From contig NZ_GL636091.1 of the NCBI RefSeq assembly GCF_000186465.1, positions 695,745 to 759,744 of the forward strand: DNA of 64,000 bases, read 5' to 3'. Positions 10,474 to 20,591 of this stretch are shown here, one piece after another. The translations under genes were made by a program, and so were the position numbers. The stretch comes from Streptococcus australis ATCC 700641 (GTDB taxonomy: Bacteria > Bacillota > Bacilli > Lactobacillales > Streptococcaceae). Under the pieces are notes generated by a model. That model saw only the letters and a list, made by a program, of their open reading frames with translations, did not search any database and had not been told where the DNA came from. The first letter of the stretch is position 1; every line of letters begins with the position of its first letter.

Positions 10474-11112
10474 TTAATAAGTCTGGAATGGAAGGAGTGG
10501 CCAGAGGCGAAGAACGGCTTCTCCTTTGATTTGATCCTTCTTGAAAGCCCCAACCTGACGGCTATCTTTAGAAACGATTCGATCATCACCAAGGAGTAGA
10601 TATTCATCATCCAAGAGCTTTTTCGTGAAGGTCGCACTTCCATCTTTATCAACAGTGAAAGCCTCGGCTATCTGTGCCATTTGGCGGAAGAGCTCTCCAT
10701 TTTCTTCGAACCCTTTTCCAGAATAGGTTGACTGTAATTTATCCTCTTTGAATTTTTGAATGTATTCTTTCAAGTAGGGCTCGTCAGTTTCTTTGCCGTT
10801 GATATAGAGGACATCGTTTTTGTACTCGATGGTTTCGCCAGGGAGTCCAATGACCCGTTTAACGATTTCTTTGGTTTTTCCATTTTCTGTTTCACTAGCG
10901 ACCACGATATCAAAACGGTCGATAGGCAGTTTATTGATTACGAGAAGGTATTCACTGTCTGCCAAGGTTGGATCCATAGAATGGCCATCGACACGGACAG
11001 GTGTCCACAGATAAATACGAGAGAGAATAATGCCTCCAATAATGAGGCCAAAGAGCGCCCATTCTTTCAGGAAAGAACGAACTGGATTGTTTGATTTTTT
11101 TGAAGGTTTCAT
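10474..11112 (-). CDS. lepB: Signal peptidase I
   Basis: The product removes signal peptides from exported proteins on the outer face of the membrane. It has 212 residues with one N-terminal membrane helix (about residues 18-35). The catalytic serine is Ser45 in VDGHSMDPT, and the general-base lysine is Lys85 in the segment KEIVKRVIGLPGE. The C-terminal box LLGDDRIVSKDSR is also present. It follows rnhC by 3 nt on the same strand, so rnhC and lepB form one transcript. Confidence 0.95.
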   Translation of the reverse strand: MKPSKKSNNPVRSFLKEWALFGLIIGGIILSRIYLWTPVRVDGHSMDPTLADSEYLLVINKLPIDRFDIVVASETENGKTKEIVKRVIGLPGETIEYKNDVLYINGKETDEPYLKEYIQKFKEDKLQSTYSGKGFEENGELFRQMAQIAEAFTVDKDGSATFTKKLLDDEYLLLGDDRIVSKDSRQVGAFKKDQIKGEAVLRLWPLLPFQTY

Positions 11113-11115
11113 GCT

Positions 11116-12006
11116 TTATCTTTCTATTAATTTTTTTGCTTTTTCTGTATTTTTAAAGTGAAGTTTGGCACTGTAGTCAAGGGCTTGAATGCCATAGGCC
11201 TGTAATAGTTGAGCAGCAACCTTATCTGAGGGAGTACCAGCACCACTAGGAAGGGTATAGCCTAGTTCTTGACTCAATTCTTCCAGATTTTGGAGGAAGA
11301 GATCGCGAGCGATAATGGAACTCACAGCTACCGCCAGGTATTTTCCTTCGGCCTTTTCTTCTAGGGTGACGACTTGTGGGACCTGATTCGCTTCTGCCTG
11401 AACATAGCGATCATAGTTTTTCTTGGTCGTAAAGGCATCTACCACAATTTTTTGAGCTTTTGCCCCTTGTTGCAAGAGCAAAAAAATAGCTTGATTGTGG
11501 AGGGCGACCTTGACAGATACCGCATTGTAGCCAGAGGCGATGACCTGATTGTATTTCTTAGGTGTCAGCAGCAAGGCCTGATGTGGGATTTCTTTTTTGA
11601 GGATCGGTGCGAGAGCTCGAATTTTTCGATCATCCAGGGTTTTAGAATCCCCAACTCCTAGACTTTTTAAGCGGGCATGTTGCTCCGGGCTGACCAGTGA
11701 AGCTACTACGGCAAGCCCTCCAAAGTAAGAGCCGTTTCCAACTTCATCCGTTCCGATTAAGGGGAAGTCTTGTCCGGCAAGTGCTTGGTCTATCGGATCT
11801 TGCTGGTAACCGAAAAAGGCAGCATAGCGCGTGGCTTGATTACCTTGTAGGACAACCTTTCCTGATGTGTAAATCGAAATGGTTGCACCAGGAGCCTTAA
11901 AAAAATATCGGATATATGGATTTTTTGAAGGCGCCAAATGGTCTTGGTACTGACGAACAAATGCTTGGATGTCCTCATTTTGAGGGGACAATGTGATTGT
12001 TTCCAT
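11116..12006 (-). CDS. rnhC: Ribonuclease HIII
   Basis: The product cuts the RNA strand of RNA-DNA hybrids. The 296-residue length and the N-terminal TBP-like domain (about residues 1-75) distinguish RNase HIII from HII. The active-site start is GTDEVGNGSYFGG with Asp87 and Glu88. A further acidic residue occurs in KIVVDAF. It is the first gene of a two-gene unit with lepB, a pairing often seen in streptococci. Confidence 0.95.
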   Translation of the reverse strand: METITLSPQNEDIQAFVRQYQDHLAPSKNPYIRYFFKAPGATISIYTSGKVVLQGNQATRYAAFFGYQQDPIDQALAGQDFPLIGTDEVGNGSYFGGLAVVASLVSPEQHARLKSLGVGDSKTLDDRKIRALAPILKKEIPHQALLLTPKKYNQVIASGYNAVSVKVALHNQAIFLLLQQGAKAQKIVVDAFTTKKNYDRYVQAEANQVPQVVTLEEKAEGKYLAVAVSSIIARDLFLQNLEELSQELGYTLPSGAGTPSDKVAAQLLQAYGIQALDYSAKLHFKNTEKAKKLIER

Positions 12007-12061
12007 AGCCCTTATTGTATCATAAATGCTCTATGAAAGGCCAGAAAAAGACCAACCGAAT

Positions 12062-12541
12062 TTAGTCTGAAAGGACTTCTTTTAGACTTGCTTCAATTGC
12101 TTGAGGATCGGTTTTTGAAGAGAAGCGGTGGACGACCTGGCCTTGGCGATCGATCAAGAATTTGGCGAAATTCCATTCAATACGGGAGCCCAAGGGACCA
12201 CTAGCTTGTTCTTTGAGCCATTGGTAAAGGGGACTGGCTTCTTTCCCATTGACTTTTATTTTTGCGAAGCGTGGGAAACTGGTTTGGTAATGGAGGCTAC
12301 AAAACTGATTGATTTCTTCAGCATTGCCCGGCGCTTGGCCCATAAATTGATTACATGGAAAGTCAAGGATTTCAAAACCTTGGTTATGGTAGCGCTCATA
12401 GAGCTCTTGCAATCCCTGGTATTGAGGCGTCAGACCACAACCTGTTGCTGTATTGACGATGAGAAGCACATGCCCTCGATAGGTTTCTAGGGGGATGGTG
12501 CTCCCGTCTTGGGCTTCTATAGAGAAATCATAAATATTCAT
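12062..12541 (-). CDS. Glutathione peroxidase family protein
   Basis: This 159-residue thioredoxin-fold peroxidase has the catalytic cysteine Cys35 in NTATGCGLTPQY, in place of the selenocysteine of animal enzymes, plus the FPCNQFMGQ motif and the WNFAKFLID segment with the active-site Trp and Asn. It is expected to reduce hydrogen or lipid peroxides in the cytoplasm, using glutathione or thioredoxin. It is a single gene read leftwards. It is often called gpo or bsaA; the electron donor is not evident. Confidence 0.92.
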   Translation of the reverse strand: MNIYDFSIEAQDGSTIPLETYRGHVLLIVNTATGCGLTPQYQGLQELYERYHNQGFEILDFPCNQFMGQAPGNAEEINQFCSLHYQTSFPRFAKIKVNGKEASPLYQWLKEQASGPLGSRIEWNFAKFLIDRQGQVVHRFSSKTDPQAIEASLKEVLSD

Positions 12542-12647
12542 TTTTTTACGTCCTTTCCTACTTTCTCTATTGTATCATGCTTGGGGAAAAAAAGATAAAC
12601 CGTGGCCTACTGCCTCCAGTACCTCCTATAGGAAGGGGATTTTTCTA

Positions 12648-12676
12648 CTGACAAGCAGGCTAGATTTTGATATAAT
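12648..12676 (+). promoter_or_regulatory. Promoter of the zapA-cvpA-mutS2 region
   Basis: CTGACA (12648-12653) and TATAAT (12671-12676) are spaced by 17 bases, 18 nt ahead of the zapA start with GAGGTG as ribosome binding site between them. Confidence 0.65.
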
Positions 12677-12694
12677 ATCGTGAGGTGATTTTTT

Positions 12695-12985
12695 ATGTCC
12701 AGCTTAAATAGATACAAATTTACTTTCGGCAATAAATCGCTGACTCTCACAACTAATCATGATAATCTCTTCATGGAAGAAGTTGAACGGGTCGCGAAGG
12801 AAAAATATGAAGCGATTAAAGAACAAATGCCAGTTGCTGATGATGAGACCCTGGCTATTTTACTAGCAATCAATAGTTTATCAACACAATTGAGTCGTGA
12901 GATTGAGTTTGACGATAAGGAAAAAGAATTGGAAGACTTTCGTCGCAAGGCCCTAGATGGCCTGGTCGGTAGATCATCTAATTAA
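12695..12985 (+). CDS. zapA: Cell division protein ZapA
   Basis: The 96-residue product has the ZapA layout: a short N-terminal beta domain (YKFTFGNKSLTL), then a long coiled coil (about residues 25-90). ZapA binds FtsZ and bundles its filaments at the septum. The gene order zapA-cvpA-mutS2 is conserved in streptococci and supports the call. The gap to cvpA is 10 nt, so the two are cotranscribed. Confidence 0.88.
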   Translation: MSSLNRYKFTFGNKSLTLTTNHDNLFMEEVERVAKEKYEAIKEQMPVADDETLAILLAINSLSTQLSREIEFDDKEKELEDFRRKALDGLVGRSSN

Positions 12986-12995
12986 GGGGAGTTGC

Positions 12996-13550
12996 ATGTT
13001 TTCAATCCTGATTTTATTCATCCTAGCTTGGAGTTTTTATATTGGGTATTCACGAGGGATTTTGCTTCAAGGATATTATTTTTTCACCATGGTTGTGGCC
13101 ATGTTGGTCGCAGGATCAGGCTATCAGTCCTTGGCAAAAACCATTAGTCTATGGATCCCATTTTCGAGTGCAACACAAGCTTCAAAAACCTATTTTTATG
13201 GTGCGGACCAACTCTTTCACTTAGACAAAGTTTTTTACGCTGGTTTGGCTTATTTCATCTTGTTTGTTTTGGTCTATGCGATTGGTCGAGTGATTGGACT
13301 CTTTATTCCCTTGATTCCAACGCCTGAAAAATGGGAGGAGTTCCCGTTTCAGATTGCCAGTGGTGTTTTAGCTGTCTTGGTGACTTACTTTGTTCTGCAA
13401 ATGGGATTCACGATTTTATCAACAATCCCCATGGTAGCCATTCAAGATCGGCTCCATGGAAGTTTCCTCATTCGATTTATGGTGCAACATAGCCCCCTTA
13501 CAGCAGGCCTCTTGAAACAACTTTGGGTTGTAAAAATCTTAGGTGCGTAA
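12996..13550 (+). CDS. CvpA family membrane protein
   Basis: The 184-residue product has four predicted membrane helices and matches the CvpA/colicin V production family. Its function in streptococci is not established. The frame opens at 12957, but the ATG at 12996 is preceded by AAGGGGAG at the right distance and is the better start. It sits between zapA and mutS2. Confidence 0.85.
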   Translation: MFSILILFILAWSFYIGYSRGILLQGYYFFTMVVAMLVAGSGYQSLAKTISLWIPFSSATQASKTYFYGADQLFHLDKVFYAGLAYFILFVLVYAIGRVIGLFIPLIPTPEKWEEFPFQIASGVLAVLVTYFVLQMGFTILSTIPMVAIQDRLHGSFLIRFMVQHSPLTAGLLKQLWVVKILGA

Positions 13551-13646
13551 TCACTTCTCATCATGTGTAACAGTTCATGAGAGATATTATAGAAAGGAAG
13601 GGGAGGCTCAGACCAAAATCAGCCTCCTTTTCTGTTGTGGAGAAAC

Positions 13647-15983
13647 ATGAATCAAAAAATTCTCGAAACCTTAGAGTTTCAAAAAGTCAAAAACTTAGTA
13701 GAGCCCTATTTGCAAACGGAGCAGGGCGAAGTGGAGTTGCAGGAATTAGCCCCGCTTGCAAAAAAAGAAGCAATTGAAACCGCCTTTCTTGAGATGGCGG
13801 ATATGGCTCAGATATTTGTGGAGCATCCGCACTTTAGCGTGCCCACCATCCAAGAAATTCGTCCGGTGACCAAACGTTTAGAATTAGAAACATCGCTCAA
13901 TATTGATGAATTGTTAGCGGTGAAGAAAGTCCTGCGCGTGACTCATGAATTGCGAAATTTTTATGATGAATTAGAAAATGTCCGCTTGGAAAAACTGGAT
14001 CGAATTTTTGAAAATCTAGTCGATCTTCCACAGTTGCAGGGAAGTTTACATGCCATTAATGAGGCTGGATTTATCGAAAATTTTGCCAGCGAAACTTTGG
14101 CTAAAATCCGTCGACGGATTCAAGAGAATGAACACCAAGTGCGAGACATTCTGCAAGAATTGTTGAAGAGCAAGTCCGAAATGCTGGCTGATCAGGTCGT
14201 AGCTAGTCGGAATGGACGAAATGTTTTGCCAGTCAAAAACACTTACCGCAATCGGATTGCCGGTGTAGTTCACGATATTTCTACTAGTGGGAATACTGTC
14301 TATATCGAACCTCGAGCAGTCGTCAATCTCAATGAAGAGATTGCGAACCATCGTGCGGATGAACGCTTCGAGATGCTCCGGATCTTGGAAGAAATTTCAA
14401 ATCTCCTTCGGCCTCATGCGGGGGAAATCCGGAACAATGCTTGGCTGATCGGTCATATTGACCTCGTTCGTGCCAAACATCGCTTTTTACAGGATCGAAA
14501 AGGGACCATTCCAGCCTTGTCAGCTCAAGGGGAGATTCAGCTGCTGCAGGTTCGTCATCCCTTGATCGAGAAGGCTGTTCCCAATGATATCCACTTTGGC
14601 AAAGACCTCACAGAGATTGTGATTACAGGGCCGAATACGGGTGGGAAGACCATCATGCTGAAGACCCTAGGACTAGCCCAATTAATGGCCCAGTCGGGGT
14701 TGCCAATCCTAGCAGATACTGGGAGTAAGGTAGCTGTCTTCACGCAAATCTTCTCTGATATTGGGGATGAGCAGTCGATCGAGCAGAGCCTATCTACCTT
14801 CTCCAGTCACATGACCAATATTGTCTCTATTTTGGAGCAGGTCGATGAGGAATCCTTGGTCTTGCTAGATGAGTTGGGAGCTGGAACGGATCCCCAAGAA
14901 GGGGCTTCACTAGCGATTGCCATTCTAGAAGATCTCCGCTTACGAGGGATCAAGACCATGGCAACCACCCACTATCCAGAACTTAAGGCCTATGGGATTG
15001 AAACCCTTGGTGTTCAAAATGCCAGCATGGAATTTGATACGGACAGCTTGCGTCCGACCTATCGGTTTATGCAGGGGGTACCAGGACGTTCTAATGCCTT
15101 TGAGATCGCTCGTCGTCTAGGCTTATCAGAAGTGATCGTTCGTCAAGCGCAGGGGATGACCAATCAAGATCGGGATGTCAACCGCATCATTGAAAAGTTG
15201 GAAGCTCAGACCCTAGAAAGTCGCAAACGCCTCGACTCCATCCGAGATGTCGAACAGGAAAATCTAAAATTCAACCGTGTCCTCAAGAAATTGTATAATG
15301 AGTTGACCAGGGAGCGGGAGACAGAGCTTAACAAGGCGCGTAAAGAAGCGCAAGAAATTGTAGATCTGGCTCTAGCAGAAAGCGACCAGATCTTACAAGG
15401 TCTCCATGCCAAATCACAACTCAAGCCCCATGAAATTATTGAGGCTAAGTCTCAGTTGAAGAAATTATCTCCAGAAACGGTCGACCTATCAAAGAACAAG
15501 GTCTTGAAACAGGCCAAGAAAGCCCGAGCTCCAAAAGTAGGAGACGAGATCTTGGTCATCAGCTATGGGCAAAGAGGAAGTCTTACCAAGCAGCTCAAAG
15601 ATGGTCGTTGGGAAGCCCAAGTGGGACTAATCAAGATGACCTTGGAAGAAAAAGAATTTAATCTTCTAAAAGCTGAAAAAGATGCTTCACAACCGAAAAA
15701 GCGCCAGGTTCACGTGGTCAAACGGTCCAACGTCAACGGTCCTCGGGCTCGCTTGGACCTTCGTGGTAAAAGGTATGAGGAAGCCATGGAAGAATTGGAC
15801 AGCTTTATCGACCAAGCGCTTCTCAACAATATGGCCCAAGTCGATATCATCCACGGCATTGGAACAGGGGTCATCCGGGAAGGGGTCACCAAGTACCTTC
15901 GTCGCAATAAGCATGTCAAAAGCTTTGAATACGCTCCTCAAAATGCAGGAGGAAGTGGAGCAACAATTGTTACCTTTAAATAA
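13647..15983 (+). CDS. mutS2: MutS2, Smr-domain nuclease and collided-ribosome splitting factor
   Basis: The 778-residue product has the MutS ATPase core without the mismatch-recognition domain. Walker A is [14 protein letters not shown] near residue 326 and Walker B is [13 protein letters not shown] near residue 405. A long coiled coil (about 510-600), a KOW-like part and a C-terminal Smr domain with [11 protein letters not shown] and [13 protein letters not shown] follow. MutS2 suppresses recombination, and in Bacillus it also splits stalled ribosomes. The ATG at 13647 is preferred over the in-frame TTG at 13635 because GGAG lies seven bases before it. Confidence 0.95.
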   Translation: MNQKILETLEFQKVKNLVEPYLQTEQGEVELQELAPLAKKEAIETAFLEMADMAQIFVEHPHFSVPTIQEIRPVTKRLELETSLNIDELLAVKKVLRVTHELRNFYDELENVRLEKLDRIFENLVDLPQLQGSLHAINEAGFIENFASETLAKIRRRIQENEHQVRDILQELLKSKSEMLADQVVASRNGRNVLPVKNTYRNRIAGVVHDISTSGNTVYIEPRAVVNLNEEIANHRADERFEMLRILEEISNLLRPHAGEIRNNAWLIGHIDLVRAKHRFLQDRKGTIPALSAQGEIQLLQVRHPLIEKAVPNDIHFGKDLTEIVITGPNTGGKTIMLKTLGLAQLMAQSGLPILADTGSKVAVFTQIFSDIGDEQSIEQSLSTFSSHMTNIVSILEQVDEESLVLLDELGAGTDPQEGASLAIAILEDLRLRGIKTMATTHYPELKAYGIETLGVQNASMEFDTDSLRPTYRFMQGVPGRSNAFEIARRLGLSEVIVRQAQGMTNQDRDVNRIIEKLEAQTLESRKRLDSIRDVEQENLKFNRVLKKLYNELTRERETELNKARKEAQEIVDLALAESDQILQGLHAKSQLKPHEIIEAKSQLKKLSPETVDLSKNKVLKQAKKARAPKVGDEILVISYGQRGSLTKQLKDGRWEAQVGLIKMTLEEKEFNLLKAEKDASQPKKRQVHVVKRSNVNGPRARLDLRGKRYEEAMEELDSFIDQALLNNMAQVDIIHGIGTGVIREGVTKYLRRNKHVKSFEYAPQNAGGSGATIVTFK

Positions 15984-15996
15984 GCAAAGAGTCAGT

Positions 15997-16023
15997 CGTG
16001 CCTTTTAATCAGGCACGCTTTTT
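15997..16023 (+). terminator. Terminator after mutS2
   Basis: CGTGCCT and AGGCACG form a 7 bp stem with a 7-base loop, followed by CTTTTT. An extended -10 box (TGCTATAAT, 16023-16031) for the next gene begins right after it. Confidence 0.85.
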
Positions 16024-16063
16024 GCTATAATACAGTCAGTTTAAACGGAAAGAAGGAAAGTTT

Positions 16064-17482
16064 ATGACCCCTAATCGTTCGTCCGATTCTTGCACCACCA
16101 TACTCGTCGGAAAAGGTGCTAGCTATGATGGTTCAACCATTGTAGCTCGCACAGAAGACTCTCAAAACGGAGTGTTTACCCCTAAGAAATTTATCGTTGT
16201 TCAGCCAGAGGATCAACCCCGTCATTATCGGTCAGTCCTATCTCCTTTTGAGATAGATCTGCCTGATAACCCTGTTCGTTACACAGCTGTTCCAGATGCT
16301 ATTCCTAAGGATGGTATCTGGGGAGAAGCGGGTATCAATCACTATAATGTGGCCATGAGTGAAACAGAAACCATTACGACCAATAGCCGAGTCTTGGGAG
16401 CGGATCCTCTGGTGGAAAGTGGCATCGGGGAGGAAGACATGCTGACCTTGGTCCTTCCTTATGTCCAGACTGCCCGGGAAGGTGTTCTTCGTTTGGGGAA
16501 ACTCCTTGAGGAATACGGCACCTATGAGTCTAATGGGGTGGCTATCAGCGATGTCAATGAAATCTGGTGGTTGGAAACCATCGGAGGTCATCACTGGATG
16601 GCCCGCCGTGTACCTGACGATGCCTATGTGACCAATCCCAATCAATTGGGAAGTGATCGCTTTGAGTTTGATCGCCCGGAAGAATTTTTATGTGACCCAG
16701 ACTTGAAAGATTTTGTGGAACGGCATCACTTGGCCTTGGATTTTGACGGTTCCTCCTTTAACCCTCGTTATGCTTTTGGGAGCCAGCGAGACAAGGACCG
16801 CCATTACAACACACCACGTGCTTGGGATATTCAACGGTTCCTCAACCCAGAAGTGGAGCAAGATCCTCGTTCCTTCTTTCTTCCTTGGTGTCAAAAACCT
16901 TATCGCAAGATTACGATTGAAGATGTCAAATATGTCCTCAGCAGTCACTACCAGGATTCAGCCTATGATCCTTATGGTTCAGAAGGAGATAGTCATAGTC
17001 GTCGGACCTTCCGTACCATTGGTATTAACCGAACTAGCCAGACGGCCATTCTTCAATTGCGGCCAAATCGTCCTCAAGAGACAACCGGGATTCAATGGCT
17101 TTGCTATGGGTCTATGCCCTTCAATACAGCTGTTCCTTTCTTTACCCAGGTAGATAAAACCCCGGATTATTTTGCCAATACGACAGAAAAGGTGACAACG
17201 GATTCCTTCTATTGGACCAATCGGATCATTGCTGGTCTGGCAGATGCCCACTATAGTCATCATGTTGGAGATTTAGAAGATTACCAAGAAAGCACTATGT
17301 CCCTTGGGCATGCTCGGATTGGACGAGTGGATCAAGCCTTGGCAGCAGGACAAACTGTTGACTTCGAAAGAGAAAATCAGGAAATGAGTGATCAGATTCA
17401 AGAAGCGACGGATCGCTTATTGGATAAGATCTTGTTGGATGCTAGCAACCTGATGACCAACCATTTTTCTTTGAGTGATTAG
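16064..17482 (+). CDS. C69-family dipeptidase (PepD)
   Basis: The product is an N-terminal nucleophile hydrolase that cleaves dipeptides inside the cell. It has 472 residues. The nucleophile is Cys10 in [12 protein letters not shown], normally exposed by removal of the short propeptide. The segment [16 protein letters not shown] is typical of peptidase family C69 (Lactobacillus PepDA type). A good ribosome binding site (GAAGGAAAG) and an extended -10 box precede it. The exact paralogue name is uncertain because streptococci carry several. Confidence 0.9.
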   Translation: MTPNRSSDSCTTILVGKGASYDGSTIVARTEDSQNGVFTPKKFIVVQPEDQPRHYRSVLSPFEIDLPDNPVRYTAVPDAIPKDGIWGEAGINHYNVAMSETETITTNSRVLGADPLVESGIGEEDMLTLVLPYVQTAREGVLRLGKLLEEYGTYESNGVAISDVNEIWWLETIGGHHWMARRVPDDAYVTNPNQLGSDRFEFDRPEEFLCDPDLKDFVERHHLALDFDGSSFNPRYAFGSQRDKDRHYNTPRAWDIQRFLNPEVEQDPRSFFLPWCQKPYRKITIEDVKYVLSSHYQDSAYDPYGSEGDSHSRRTFRTIGINRTSQTAILQLRPNRPQETTGIQWLCYGSMPFNTAVPFFTQVDKTPDYFANTTEKVTTDSFYWTNRIIAGLADAHYSHHVGDLEDYQESTMSLGHARIGRVDQALAAGQTVDFERENQEMSDQIQEATDRLLDKILLDASNLMTNHFSLSD

Positions 17483-17523
17483 TTGGGCTAAGTTGTGCTA
17501 TTTCATGATGGTTTCTGAAAATA

Positions 17524-17552
17524 TTGACCTTCTTTTCAAATTATGCTAAAAT
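17524..17552 (+). promoter_or_regulatory. Promoter of the glycine-riboswitch transcript
   Basis: TTGACC (17524-17529) and TAAAAT (17547-17552) are spaced by 17 bases, placing transcription start just ahead of the riboswitch. Confidence 0.65.
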
Positions 17553-17574
17553 AGAACAAATTGAACATCATACC

Positions 17575-17705
17575 GGATGAAGTTTTTCAGAAGTAGGGCC
17601 TTCCTATGACTGTGAAATGGACGGAACTCTGGAGAGACCGTAAAGGCACCGAAGGGGCAAGGTAGAGCATTCTACTCAAACTCTCAGGTAAAAGGACAGA
17701 GCAAA
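17575..17705 (+). promoter_or_regulatory. Glycine riboswitch
   Basis: The stretch GACGGAACTCTGGAGAGACC (starting 17620) through GGCACCGAAGGGGCAAGG to CTCTCAGGTAAAAGGACAGAG (ending about 17701) carries the diagnostic conserved blocks of a glycine aptamer. Only one full aptamer is seen. The 45 bases before it fold weakly (ACCGGATGAAG...) and may act as a reduced partner (ghost) domain. It precedes a sodium/amino-acid symporter, so it senses the likely transport substrate. Confidence 0.88.
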
Positions 17706-17740
17706 AGATAGAAGCCTTTTTGGTTTTTATTTGGAGCACC

Positions 17741-17776
17741 AGAGTACATGTTTGACATGTACTCTTTCTTTTTCTC
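17741..17776 (+). terminator. Riboswitch terminator (expression platform)
   Basis: AGAGTACATGT and ACATGTACTCT make a perfect 11 bp stem with a TTG loop, followed by a T-rich run, about 36 nt after the aptamer. This is a natural off switch for the downstream symporter. Confidence 0.8.
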
Positions 17777-17852
17777 TTTGGATGATGTGGAGGAAGTGGA
17801 TGGCTATCCCTTTCTAAAGTTAGACAAATGATAAAAGGAGAAATAGATAAGG

Positions 17853-19193
17853 ATGACAGATTGGCTAGTATTTTTTAAACAAGTAGATAATGTGGTCTGG
17901 GGGGCTCCCCTTTTGATCCTCTTGGTGGGGACTGGGATTTATCTGAGCTTCCGCTTGGGCTTGCTTCAAGTTTTTCGTTTGCCTCAGGCCTTTCGGCTCA
18001 TTTTTGAAGAAGATCAAGGAGAAGGGGATATCTCTAGCTTCGGAGCCTTGGCAACAGCCTTGGCGGCAACAGTTGGGACAGGAAATATTGTCGGAGTAGC
18101 GACAGCTATTCAAACAGGAGGTCCGGGTGCCCTCTTTTGGATGTGGATGGCGGCCTTCTTTGGGATGGCGACCAAGTATGCAGAAGGTTTGTTGGCCATT
18201 CGCTACCGGACCAAGGATGACAATGGTCACATTTCTGGTGGTCCGATGTACTATATCCTTCATGGGATGGGTGAAAAATGGCGCCCCCTTGCCATCTTCT
18301 TTGCCCTGGCAGGTGTCTTGGTGGCTCTCTTTGGGATTGGAACCATGACCCAGGTGAATGCCATTACGGGCGCTTTGAAGACTAGTTTTCAACTTTCTCC
18401 TCAAGTCGCTAGTCTGGTCATTGCAGGAATCGTATCGGCTGTCATATTTGGGGGAATTCATTGGATTTCCAAGGTTTCCGAAAAGGTGGTTCCTTTTATG
18501 GCTGCAGCCTATATCTTTGCGACAGTTTATATTATTGTCTTGAATATGGACCAAGTGCCGACCGTTCTATCCCAAGTTTTCCAAGGTGCTTTTACAGGAA
18601 CCGCGGCTATCGGTGGTTTTTCTGGAGCCTTGGTGAAAGAGGCTATTCAAAAAGGGGTGGCGCGTGGAGTTTTCTCCAATGAGTCAGGACTGGGATCTGC
18701 GCCGATTGCAGCAGCGGCAGCAAAAACGGAAGAGCCAGTGGAGCAAGGTTTGATTTCTATGACCGGGACCTTCATCGATACCATAATTATTTGTAGCCTA
18801 ACTGGTCTAGCTATTTTAGTGTCTGGCCAGTGGACAACAGTGGGGCAAGTTGGGAGTGATTTGACCCAACAGGTCTTTATCTCGACCTTTGGCCACATCG
18901 GTGGGATCATTCTGACCCTTTGTTTGGTCTTGTTTGCGACGACGACCATTTTGGGTTGGTCTTATTATGGTGAACGCTGTGTCGAATTTTTGGCGGGTGT
19001 CAAACTGATTCCCTATTACCGTCTTCTGTTTATCCTGATGGTGGGGGTAGGAGGCTTTCTTCAGTTGGAGTTGGTCTGGATCATTGCCGATATTGTGAAT
19101 GGACTGATGGCCTTGCCGAACCTCATCGCCTTGTTAGCCTTATCACCTGTGATTATAAAGGAAAGCAAACGGTATTTTAAGAAAAAGAAATAG
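17853..19193 (+). CDS. Alanine/glycine:cation symporter (AgcS family)
   Basis: The 446-residue product is an integral membrane protein with about ten helices, taking up alanine or glycine with Na+. Family signatures include ATVGTGNIVGVATAI near residue 70 and the segment SGLGSAPIAAAAAKT near residue 280. It is controlled by the glycine riboswitch and terminator directly upstream (17575-17776), which supports glycine as a substrate. A ribosome binding site GGAG lies 12 nt before the start. It converges with sstT. Confidence 0.92.
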   Translation: MTDWLVFFKQVDNVVWGAPLLILLVGTGIYLSFRLGLLQVFRLPQAFRLIFEEDQGEGDISSFGALATALAATVGTGNIVGVATAIQTGGPGALFWMWMAAFFGMATKYAEGLLAIRYRTKDDNGHISGGPMYYILHGMGEKWRPLAIFFALAGVLVALFGIGTMTQVNAITGALKTSFQLSPQVASLVIAGIVSAVIFGGIHWISKVSEKVVPFMAAAYIFATVYIIVLNMDQVPTVLSQVFQGAFTGTAAIGGFSGALVKEAIQKGVARGVFSNESGLGSAPIAAAAAKTEEPVEQGLISMTGTFIDTIIICSLTGLAILVSGQWTTVGQVGSDLTQQVFISTFGHIGGIILTLCLVLFATTTILGWSYYGERCVEFLAGVKLIPYYRLLFILMVGVGGFLQLELVWIIADIVNGLMALPNLIALLALSPVIIKESKRYFKKKK

Positions 19194-19217
19194 ACCAGAT
19201 CTTGTGATATGGTCTTT
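19192..19217. terminator. Short hairpin between the converging symporter genes
   Basis: AGACCA and TGGTCT form a 6 bp stem with a 12-base loop, followed by TTTCT. It is a weak candidate terminator. Confidence 0.4.
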
Positions 19218-19222
19218 CTGGC

Positions 19223-20440
19223 TTAATAGCGTTCTTCTTTGGGCCAATCTTTCATTTCAGAAATAGCTGTAAAGAGGACATCTGTTGATGAGTTGAGAGC
19301 TGTTTCACAAGAATCTTGGATGACACCAATAATGAAGCCCACGCTGACTACTTGCATAGCAATATCATTGTCGATACCAAAGAGGCTGCAGGCGACAGGA
19401 ATCAAGAGGAGGGAGCCACCAGCTACTCCAGAAGCCCCACAGGCTGAAACAGCTGCAACGATACTGAGGACCAGGGCAGTCCCAAAATCGACCTGAATGC
19501 CTAAGGTATTGACAGCAGCTAGGGTCAAGGTATTAATGGTAACGGCAGCTCCGGCCATATTAATAGTAGATCCTAGAGGGATAGAGACCGAGTAAGTATC
19601 AGGGTTGAGACCTAGCTCCTTACAAAGTTTAATATTGACAGGGATGTTAGCAGCAGAGCTTCTAGTAAAGAAGGCAGTCAATCCACTCACTCGTAGACAT
19701 TTGAAGACGAGCGGATAAGGATTTTTGCGAATCATGATGTAGACAAAAATCGGGTTGATGACTAGAGCAACGAAGAACATGGTGCCAACCAAGAGAAGTA
19801 AGAGGAGCCCATAGCTCTTGAGTCCATCAAAGCCTTGTCCTGCGATGGTGGTATAGACTAAGCCTAGAATTCCAAATGGAGCTAGGTTAATAATCCATTC
19901 GACAATCTTGGAAGTAATATCCGCTAGGGTTTGAAGGAGGTCCTTACTGTGCTCACTAGCTTCTCTCATAGCAACACCAAAGACTACGGCCCAGGATAAA
20001 ATCCCGATATAATTAGCCTGGATAAGGGCATTGAGGGGATTGTCCACGATTTTTAAAAGAAGGTTGCTGATAACTTCCCCTAGTCCATCGGGAGAAGTTC
20101 CTTCAGCACTAGTTCCCGTTAAAGAAATGGTAATAGGAAATAGATAGTTCACCAGGACTGCTACCAGGGCTGCCGCAAAAGTTCCCAATAGATACAAAAT
20201 GATGACTGATTTCATATTGGTTTGGGTTCCCTTTTGGTGCTGGGAGAGGGCGTTAGCGACAAGTGCGAAGACTAAAAGAGGAGCAATTGCCCGCAAGCCT
20301 CCTACAAAGATTTCCCCTAATAGACCAATTGCAGATGCTTGAGGAAGAAGCAGAGCTAAGAGAGCTCCAACGAAGATTCCGATTGCAATCCGCTTCATAA
20401 GGTTGGTTTTATTCCAAGTTTGAATGAATCGTTTGACCAT
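19223..20440 (-). CDS. sstT: Serine/threonine:Na+ symporter SstT
   Basis: The 405-residue product belongs to the dicarboxylate/amino acid:cation symporter family and imports serine and threonine. Motifs include [14 protein letters not shown] and the stretch [17 protein letters not shown], which correspond to the two re-entrant loops. The frame is open to 20500, but the ATG at 20440 (MVKRFIQTW) has AAAGGAGG at the right distance and is chosen. It is a single gene, divergent from the channel gene at 20592. Confidence 0.92.
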   Translation of the reverse strand: MVKRFIQTWNKTNLMKRIAIGIFVGALLALLLPQASAIGLLGEIFVGGLRAIAPLLVFALVANALSQHQKGTQTNMKSVIILYLLGTFAAALVAVLVNYLFPITISLTGTSAEGTSPDGLGEVISNLLLKIVDNPLNALIQANYIGILSWAVVFGVAMREASEHSKDLLQTLADITSKIVEWIINLAPFGILGLVYTTIAGQGFDGLKSYGLLLLLLVGTMFFVALVINPIFVYIMIRKNPYPLVFKCLRVSGLTAFFTRSSAANIPVNIKLCKELGLNPDTYSVSIPLGSTINMAGAAVTINTLTLAAVNTLGIQVDFGTALVLSIVAAVSACGASGVAGGSLLLIPVACSLFGIDNDIAMQVVSVGFIIGVIQDSCETALNSSTDVLFTAISEMKDWPKEERY

Positions 20441-20591
20441 AAGGACCTCCTTTATTGAAAGTTTACCGTCCATTATACGATAGATAAGTCTGAAAATCAA
20501 GGTGAGCCTAAGAGGAGGTTACTGGTTCTGTAGCCTAAAATCTGATATAATCAAACCATTAGAAAAAGAGAGAAGGAGATTGATAGAAGGT

